DNA of 64,000 bases. Origin: Branchiostoma floridae. Its lineage: Eukaryota; Chordata; Leptocardii; Amphioxiformes; Branchiostomatidae. Below the pieces are notes generated by a model that saw nothing but the letters and a program-made list of their open reading frames with translations, had not been told where the DNA came from and searched no databases. Every line of letters begins with the position of its first letter. Positions within the stretch are counted from its first letter, which is position 1. Positions 48,597 to 64,000 of the stretch are shown here, piece by piece. The stretch lies in contig NC_049997.1 of assembly GCF_000003815.2 (NCBI RefSeq), positions 12,284,822-12,348,821 of the forward strand. The letters run 5' to 3'. The position numbers and the translations under genes were made by a program.

Positions 48597-50785
48597 CTTA
48601 GACCAATGCTGAGATCTGAGCTGTGTAACAGGTGGCAAAAAATGTATGTCGGCTACAACCTCGATGTTATTACCTCCATGAAATGTCATGGAATGGAGGT
48701 TATATTTTCTGTTATGTGTCTCTGTCTGTGTAGATGATTACTCAAGAACAGCTGGATGGATTGGTTTCATACTTGTTGTGTTGGTGGGGTGTGATAAAAG
48801 CTTGAATCGATGAGATTTTGTGAGCCGTATCTGTCGTTATAATCGATGTAATAATATCAGAAATCACCCCTATATTTGAGGTATATTGGTACAGGCATCG
48901 TGCTTTATGTGTTTTTTAATGGGCTTAGCTCCAAGCAGATGGTGACAGCTGTTTGGGGAACCCCGAGGTTTTTTGAATATGATAATTAGTTTTATTTATG
49001 TCTGCTTAGGATATCATGGAGATGTGAAGCGTAAGTATAATTGTAAGAAGTTGAGGTACATTTAACGGTAATGCTTAACAGGTATGGATGTCTCACATAC
49101 TGTACTGCTGATTTGATTTTGAGTGACATGGTGATTAAAATGCCATTAGGTCCTCTCATCTGGGTTGGGTGTCAGAAGTTTTATGGGCGACACAGATGTT
49201 CTGATTTTGTTACGATAAGGGACAGTTGTTAGTTGTCTCTTTCGTAGCCAATGGTACTTGTTTTTTAGCAGACAGGGTTGTCGCCAAGTTTTCATCTTAC
49301 AGTTGGTGTAGGGCTGTCAGAGGAAAGTGTGCATCTCGTTTTTGTACCGTGTGAACAGCTGTTATGACATATTGTTGGAAAATCAAATCACCATCTGACT
49401 AAATTTGGCCACATCCCTTCTTCTTTTTGAGTTTCCCAACTTCCTCCCACCACACCGCTCTGAGGCACATAGTCGAACCTCAATAATGCTGACAACCTTA
49501 GACAGCTTAAATGCCAAACATCAAGCTTAAGGAACACCACGCTACCATATGCCGTCGACCTCTTAAACGCACATTACACAATTAAGAGTCCCATTTTAAT
49601 AATTACTAATCAGATGGACATCATCTGTGTCATTAAATAAATACACCACTACTTTCCCATAACATTTATAACCATTACTCTCAAATACAACCGACTATAA
49701 ATATACATACCATCCACAAAAAAGCAATAAATATTTCATGGAGGTATGAGGTCCCCGAACTCTAGTTCAAAATGAAAAAAGGTAGAATAGTCTTGACCAT
49801 AATTTTTGAAAGTAGTTCTGGTCTCCTTCATTCCACGGGAGTCAAAACTCCCAAAGTGCAAAGGCATCTTTGCACACTGGGAGCATTTTATACTTTTTGA
49901 ACCGATCGCTTCATACCCAAACTCTGCTACAAGTCAAACTGGAAAAAATAACATAGAGGAAAAATATTGCTGAAAGCCTATATTCATAGATGTGTGGTTT
50001 AACCTTTCTTTATCATTTTTTGACATCCCCAATATTATATGTTATGTTTTTGATACAGCGAATGCAGTGTACACTTTTCTCTGCTTTTCAACTGTCCTGA
50101 CGTGTGTTAATAAGATCTTTTGATGTAAATATCTTTGAATCACTGCTACATATAAGACATTCATCATTTGAGTCAAAATTACATTAGATGTGGAACAAGC
50201 AATACAAAGGCAAATAAAAACGACTTCCACAGTAAGCATTTATTGCACTAGAAATTATGTCAGAAGAAACAAGAGAACAAAGATGTCATGATCTGTTTTT
50301 GTTGTTTAAAAATATAATCTTAACAATGAGTGCAATGTAGAATCGTCTTATTGTAGTGTTTATGTTATAGTTGTACGATATGTTCTTGTGAGTAGCAAAT
50401 GAAGGTGCGATACTCAATGTAAACAAGCCTGATCATTGGGCTTTCTAGCCGCAAGTTGGCTGTGAAATGAATAAACCATTCTCTCTCTCTCTCTCTAGAA
50501 TTGGCAATACAGACCACCTAGACAAAATAACAACGACTTGTTGACTTTGTATTCTCTGAGTAACGTGATTGACTAGACTAACTTCACTAGTGGCTATAGG
50601 ACAGAGAATAGTTCGTCAGGGGAGTTTGGTCATCATAGGGTTTCATTGGCATTGACCCGATTATTGCTTTTTTTGTCAAATTCTACGATCCGTATCCCCG
50701 TAGGAAGGCCTAATGGAGGCTATGGACTTTGAAGTTTGAGGCAAACTAGTACCTTTTCAGAACATCGGAGTGTCATACTGTAAAG
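48597..50785. other. Intergenic interval, MS4A-like gene to GPCR gene
   Basis: It holds the possible 1.1-kb element and a (CT)n run at about 50481-50499. No exon is seen. Confidence 0.5.
48664..49749. mobile_element. Possible 1.1-kb element with ACCTCCATGAAAT ends
   Basis: TTATTACCTCCATGAAATG at the left is opposed by ATTTCATGGAGGTATGA at the right. The left terminus also has its own hairpin (CCTCCATGAAATGTCATGGAATGGAGG). No coding frame is seen between them. The unit may be chance pairing of two copies of a common end. Confidence 0.4.
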
Positions 50786-50791
50786 TTTATT
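50786..50791 (-). terminator. Polyadenylation signal of the GPCR gene
   Basis: AATAAA on the minus strand about 140 bp past the GPCR stop codon. A second copy lies at 50239-50244. Confidence 0.45.
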
Positions 50792-50931
50792 GCAAATCCT
50801 TGCCCGTGGGCTAATTGCAAGTAACATAAGAGATTCAAACAGTGTAAAAACAATATCTCAAGTGTCTACTCTAGTCTAAACTTAGTAAAAGCTAACTCTA
50901 GATCCTGGGTTATTGGGTTCGACTCCTAACA

Positions 50932-53900
50932 CTATACGTCATTGTTCCCATTAAAACACCGCCTCGTAAGTACGTTCCATATCTCCCTGTACCCTTTTCT
51001 GATTTTCGTGTTCATGACGCCATAGATTATGGGGTTCGCGGCAGCATTCCCTGCCCACAAAAGCAACCCTATCAGCAACGCTTCCTCTGAAACACGGTCG
51101 TCTATAATGACCATCACCATCGCTGGTACGTTACAAACAACACAGCACACAAAAATCGACATCAGCATCTTCAACATTTCTCTCTCTGCGCGGGACCTTC
51201 TAAAGTCGAACTGCCTTCCGACATCACGTATGGATGCTAGGCTTGTGGTGGCGCTACGATTAACACTCAACGTTAACAGTGTTCTGGGACTTCTACAGCG
51301 GTCTGATGGAGGTTGTAACGTTGTCGTGTCGCGATCGCTTACCGAAGAGATGTTGTCTTCTGTGATTCTGAAATCCCGATCTTCTGATGATCTGCTTTCT
51401 AAACTAAGAGAGACCGTAAGGCGAGGGTTGGTTTTCTTTTGAGTCAGGATCCCCGCCTTTGATCCACAAGTCTTATCGCTGTGGATTGTAGCCACGTCGA
51501 TGGATTCAAGTGGTAACTGCCCAGATTCTGTTGTCCAATCAGAGAGGAGTAAGTTATTTCTCTTCGGTTTACGTGTTGCTGTGTCATCTGTAGTAGTATG
51601 TAATGTGTTTGGATCGCTACTGAAGCTGGTCGAAGGTCTGTTTACTGACTCATGATCAGGATAGAATATTTTTGGTACTTGCATTCCTACTTGCTTCTTC
51701 TTGCATACAATACGAACTTCTTTATTTTGGGTATTGTCTTTTGGGGCTATTGATATCGACCCAGGCAGACAAATCTCTTGGTCTTCTACTGTGAAGTCAT
51801 TTGTCTTTGTCGTAAGTTCTGATCTAGTATTGCCAGCGGTTTCCCCGGTTTCCCGAGTATCAATAACATTGTTTGTATGCTCTGCATGGGACATGCACGA
51901 AGCCGATGCAGAATTTTGTCGCGAGTTGACCAGAATTGTATTTGTGCTCCTCCTCGTGGCCATGTACATGGCGACGTAGAAGACCATCGCTACGACGCAG
52001 GGGAGAATTAGTACCCCCACTGCCAAAGTGGTCTTCACCTGGGTGTTGATCATCCGTACAGCCGCGCACCGCTTCAGCTTTTGGCTGTAGGAAACGTTGT
52101 CCACAGGATGTACATGTGGCGCGATGAACGCTAACACGGGAACCAACCAAGCCAGGGCAACCTCAGCACACACTGCCTTGGTGGATGTCATGGCGGGAAA
52201 GCGGTGGAAGTGGATAACCCGGAAATACCTGTACACGGCGATACATCCCATGTGGCACAGCGACACGCCCCACAGTACCGGAGCGGTGTACGACTGGAGG
52301 ACACACAGGCCCCAGGGTAGGCGGAACTCGGGGTTTAACAGCACGTTGACCCACATTGGAGGGTGGAGGGCGGTGAAGAGGATGTCCGAGACACTGAGGC
52401 TCGCCAAGGGGGCGTTCTCGCGTTTCCGTAGACTCGGACACAGCGTTAGCGCCAGAATGACCATCAGATTCCCGATGATACTCTGAGCAATAAAAACTGC
52501 AGGGCAGAAACCAGAATTAGAATAAAAGAATAGCATGCACTGGTACGCCCAAGGATAGGCAGGAGGCCTAAGTAAGTCAAAGTTAAAGTCAAACAGTAAG
52601 CATACAGTAGCAGGAGGTGGAAACCTCGGCGGAAAAGGAAAACTCCCCAAATCCCAAATTGTATAGGCCGCAGGTTAGGCTCTGTATAGTAGTATGGCAC
52701 CTAGTCTCCTTAGGCTCTGACTATTTTCGACGTTTTTTAGGCGATTTCATCGGGCTATCTATTTTGCCTAGGCCGCGAGATATCAAGAAAATGATGCAAA
52801 ATACAAAGCCCGATTAAAAAGGCCTAAAAAACTGTCAAAAAGCAGTCGGAGCCTAACCTCTCCTTGGAGAGTATACTGCACTGCGCCTACCTCAGAATTT
52901 CCCCCTCCCTCTTTACAGCAGCGTTTTTGTTAGATAACAGGGATCTGTCTGCTGGTTGATAGGCTCTCGTTGTGCTTTGTTCCATGATAGAGTTCAAATA
53001 AGGATTGCCGTTGGTTGATATGACAAAGACGGTTATTACTGGCATTTCTTTCAAACATGGGACTACTGATAGTGCAATACAGGTATATAAATGGCTCACG
53101 GTAGAATTTGAAAGCTTGCCCCTGCCAGAGCCAATGTAGAAACGTCGCCAATACATTACACGTAACATTTATGACACTAACGAAGCAATCAGAAAAAAAG
53201 GTATAGACAGAAAAAAGGATGAATTCCCATTTAATACCATAAAAATCAAGACTGGATTAGATAGTATGATAATTGTGGGCACAGCTTGAATTATTGTCAG
53301 CCCTGTAAAACATCCAAAAGTTTTAGAATAAGACAAACAAGTAAAACAAATCTCCCGTGCGATACAACTCATATCTTTTTTTTATTCAAACATTTAAAAA
53401 ATAACACAATATGACAAAGAGGTAGCGAACTCAAGTACAAGACTTATCTTTACGCTATCCCTTACATAAAACAAAGCGTACATTTTTTACAAAGAGAAAT
53501 CAAGTAAAAATGAAAAGCAAAGGAAAATCACGTCTGACAGAAAATAATACATTGTACATAATATAACAAGAAAAGATAAACGCTAGTCCAGTTTCCCACC
53601 CAATCTTGAAATAATTGGACACATAACAAAAACTCATATTTGTAGGGTCACCAAAGACTGTAGCACTAGCACTCTAGCTAGGTCACAAACGGGTGGAAAC
53701 AGAGAGTATAATTAATAAGATATCAAATATAGGAGATTTTGATGATCATGAACTTACTGATCATGATGACAACGACGACATACTGGAGTACTGGCGAGAT
53801 GGTCATGTTGGTAACGATAACTGGCTGCAACTCACAGGATAAAAAAATCTGCTATCTTGCCGAGCAAGGCTGCTCAGGCAACTGTCCGTATCATATGCAA

Positions 53901-54928
53901 CTGTCCGGTAATAATTCAATCGCACGATTACCTTACATAAGCGTACAGAGGCTTTTATACGAGGATGATCAGATGATGATCAAAGTCTGCAAACTTGTCT
54001 TTGTAGTCGCTCAACGTAGCGTTCAGTTTGTTCTGCTCTGTTTCACGTCCCCTCTAGGTTTCGTCGGAGGCATTTCTTAAACACTTTGATTGATTATCAA
54101 AAGACGTATTGACGTAAATAATCAGATTGGAAACGGTCAAAGTGGCAAATTCAACCAATGGACATACTACAGATGTGATAGGTATACAGCGTATGTGCTG
54201 GATAAAAATAATAAAGAAATGTATACCTAGAAATAAACACAAATCATGCCCACGACTAGCTCCTCTTTTTCCGTTTTGTGTATTTTTGTGTCTTTTGTAT
54301 CATATTTTTCGTTCCCGAAAGCTGCCCGGTCGGGCCCCATGTGACCTCTGCATATATAGCTGTACATCTAAACCAATTCACAAAACAACAAGGTGCATCG
54401 GTCAAACGAATCAGTTTTTCACCGTGGCGTGTGTATAACACTTTCACAGAAAGCAAACGATGTTGCAAGCGGTAAACAACATTTATATGAGAATGTTTTG
54501 ATTTCAATAAATATATGGAAATTCGCTGTGCAGGAATAATCATGCTCTTATTCATTGTTTTTATCATAAAACCTTCACACTGAATACAACAAATGTATGA
54601 TTTCAAAGCGCCTTTGAAGTTTCTACATCCTGTACTTAAGGGAGTATGAGAAAACTCAACCAACGTTTCCTTTCCCTTGTGTATAAGATAAGAATGTTGA
54701 ACCTTCTCTATTGGTCTTGGCTGTGCAGTTTTATCGTATATCAAGCTGGGGAATACTTGAAAATACACAATTGGGATGATAAAAGATAAGCCTTACCCTT
54801 TTATGTAAAAGATTGAGAGGTCGCCCGAAGAAATCGTCCAGGCAACAATTCCCATAACAGTTCACCGCCGCTTGCTCTGTCGTCACAATGTACGTTAAGC
54901 GGAATTGATGAGTGTCTTTGCTCGTCAT
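50932..54928 (-). CDS. Rhodopsin-class orphan GPCR with a very long ICL3, 587 aa
   Basis: Three exons: 54928-54797 (44 codons, phase 0), 53824-53758 (22 codons plus 1 nt) and 52496-50932. The frame stays open 5' of 52496, but TTTCTGCCCTGCAG there is a good acceptor, and joining to ATGATCA|GTAAGT completes TM1 (YVVVVIMIIFIAQSIIGN). Landmarks: Asn76 of the TM1 GN, Asp104 in SVSD (TM2), conserved Cys131 and Cys210, Pro232 in TM5, Pro in CNVP of TM6, NPIIY at 554-558. N-glycosylation sequons occur at NMT and NVS. The DRY motif is VYRYF (Tyr155-Arg156-Tyr157). The usual TM6 Trp is Asn. ICL3 spans about 247-501, with many Ser/Thr. The melatonin/GPR84/moody-like group seems closest from the NPIIYG and non-acidic DRY region, but the ligand is unknown. 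The N-terminal exon is the least certain part. Confidence 0.86.
52705..52869. mobile_element. Fold-back element family D, copy 2
   Basis: The right end GGAGCCTAACCTCTCCTTGG and the central ATCGGGCTATCTATTTTGC / GCAAAATACAAAGCCCGAT pair match the 34960 element. The left end is more diverged. It lies in the GPCR intron, just 5' of the last exon. Confidence 0.65.
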
Positions 54929-55627
54929 TTTGACTCTTCTTATCTCTCAGTTGATCGTTTTATGATATGACAATTGATCGGCGTTTTGTAGTTCAAAGCC
55001 TGCAATCGTTTTAAGCCATATGTCAGCAGAATGATGATTAGGGACGCAGAAGAGATGACAAATAGTTCAAAGGTTGCAGCTATTCAGATAGAAACGAGGG
55101 TACAACTTTGAACTAAAACGTATACGTATCACGTAGAAGTAACAAATAAAGAAAAGGCTCACAGCAATCAAACGTAGTATAGATCTACTTTTTTTTTGCA
55201 AATCTGTCGCTTCCTTTCCACTGAACAAAAAATTATCTGAACATTTCATTTTCATCGTATCATTTAATTTCGATTTTCAACGTTATGCTGTTTTTCTACC
55301 TATATCCAACAGAACACAGAATTGCTATGACATATTACGCTGACATACTTTTAAAACACTTGCGTAATCGAACTATCAAAAATAAGTTTGTATCATGGCC
55401 CATGTGGGAAGGATAGTGATGTATCTGTAATGTGGATCTTAACAAATCAAACCAACCCAAATCAACCCAAACCGAACCGAACCAAACCAAACCAAACCAA
55501 ACCAAACCAATCAAGCAAGCAAGCAAACCAAACAATTCGAGAAGGACCACAGTGATCACATTTCAGTCTTCATTTAGAGCAAGCGACATACGTGAGCTAG
55601 GTCGACACACAGATCAGTATTAGCAAG
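54929..55627. other. Divergent interval between GPCR and esterase genes
   Basis: About 700 bp separate the two start codons, which point away from each other. The esterase ATG context (CAAGATGG) is favourable. No TATA box stands out. Confidence 0.4.
55443..55536 (+). repeat. (AACCA)n / (CAAG)n simple repeat upstream of the esterase
   Basis: CCAAACCAAACCAAACCAA followed by GCAAGCAAGCAAACC, ending about 90 bp before the esterase start codon. Confidence 0.95.
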
Positions 55628-62478
<6,851 letters not shown>

Positions 62479-62830
62479 AGGAAAGATAAGCTTGTTACAG
62501 AAACTGGGTACCTGTAGTTTGAGGCAAGACAGTTCAAAAAAACAATTGCAATGTACCTTTGAACAGTTGCCAAGCATCACAATAAGAACACACAATCATG
62601 TAATAGAAAAAAGGAAGGAGAGGCTAGTAAGCTAGTTGTAGAAAAAAACTGAAGGTAATTATAAGGTCATAGAATAACTGAAAATAATCGGCTTAAATGT
62701 GTTTCAACACAGAATCTTTTAAACAGAGTGTTATTCAACAACTACAAACATTATCATACATGTAGATAACTGCTCCCAACCTTTAAATTTAAAAAGTCTG
62801 TACCTTAAACACACTCAGCTGTACTAAGTT

Positions 62831-63414
62831 GCTAAACAAGGAAAGAAATTGGTGTGGTGTTTTTCAGTCCTCTAGACTGTCCGACATACTTTCATTCAAG
62901 TCCCCCTGCCTGGTAGAGCCCCCCTCAACGCCCATGCTGGGCTAACTTTGGGCACTATCCTTTTAAACAGCTCAATAGGCCGTACCTGGTTGCTAAACAA
63001 GAAAAGAAATTGGTATTTTTTGAGTCTTCCAGACTGTCTGACATACTTTCATCCGAGTCCGAATGGTATGTCAAGTAAGAGAGTTTTTGGCAACAGTGTC
63101 TTTAGGTACTGTCCTTTCAGAAAACCCATAAGACATGAACTACTTGCTAAACAAGAAAAGAAATTAGTGTGATCATTTCTTTTTAGTCCTATACACTATC
63201 CGACATACTTTCATCCAAGTCCCCCTGGTACAGCCCTTCACCACCCATGCTGGGGTACCTTTGGGTACTGTCCTTTTAAACATTAGGCCATTAGGCAGTA
63301 CCCACTGGCTAAACAAGGAAAGGAAATGGTGTGGTCTTTTTTAGTCTTCCAGACTGTTCGACATTCTTTCATTCTTTCTGTCATGTAGGAGAGTTTTTGA
63401 CTATTGTCCTTTAA
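62831..63414 (+). repeat. Tandem repeat, about 160-bp unit, four copies
   Basis: Unit starts marked by GCTAAACAAGRAAAGRAAWT fall at 62831, 62992, 63146 and 63308. Each unit also carries AGACTGTYCGACATACTTTC and ACTGTCCTTTTAAAC-type boxes. The fourth unit breaks at its CCTTTAA box, where the H4 fragment begins. Confidence 0.85.

Positions 63415-64000
<586 letters not shown>

Noticed and set aside
52497-52650. ORF-derived GPCR N-terminus beginning MGSFPFPP
   Set aside because: A strong splice acceptor at 52497 and two upstream in-phase exons give a proper TM1; this stretch is probably intron.

Overview
The window looks like nuclear DNA from an invertebrate chordate, most likely an amphioxus (Branchiostoma). 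This rests on intron-rich genes with vertebrate-like exon phases, low gene density, many short inverted-repeat (MITE-like) elements, and one 100-base assembly gap (1693-1792). The species call is an inference. No prokaryotic feature and no complete autonomous transposon were seen.

Four multi-exon genes can be rebuilt with phase-consistent splice junctions. (1) Phenylalanine hydroxylase (PAH), minus strand, 31387 down to 14542, 13 coding exons, 454 aa, with all three iron ligands. A second in-phase first exon lies at 34176-34262. (2) A four-transmembrane MS4A/CD20-like protein, minus strand, 47014 down to 36764. Two similar phase 0-0 exons for its third membrane segment look mutually exclusive. 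(3) A rhodopsin-class orphan GPCR, minus strand, 54928 down to 50932, three exons, 587 aa, with a very long third intracellular loop. (4) A secreted or GPI-anchored carboxylesterase/cholinesterase-family protein, plus strand, 55628 to 62478, ten exons, 591 aa, with a complete catalytic triad. A histone H4 fragment (H4 residues 11-61) sits at 63415-63567, at the edge of a tandem repeat of about 160 bp.

Layout: 1-14463 is gene-poor and rich in fold-back elements and simple repeats. 14464-34262 is the PAH locus, whose 8.6 kb first intron holds repeats and a promoter-like block. 34263-36621 is intergenic. 36622-48596 is the MS4A-like gene with an ETS/CRE-type promoter. 48597-50785 is intergenic with a possible 1.1 kb element. 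50786-54928 is the GPCR. 54929-55627 is the interval to the divergent esterase gene. After 62478 come the tandem repeat, the H4 fragment and an unassigned tail.

The four genes show no common pathway; this is an ordinary eukaryotic gene neighbourhood. The most interesting signals are the duplicated TM3 exons, the alternative PAH first exon, several self-complementary mobile elements (one with a 3-bp TTA duplication, one with a 13-bp flanking repeat), and the truncated H4 fragment. All exon calls come from reading splice signals, reading frame and family similarity by eye; no alignment or transcript data were used.
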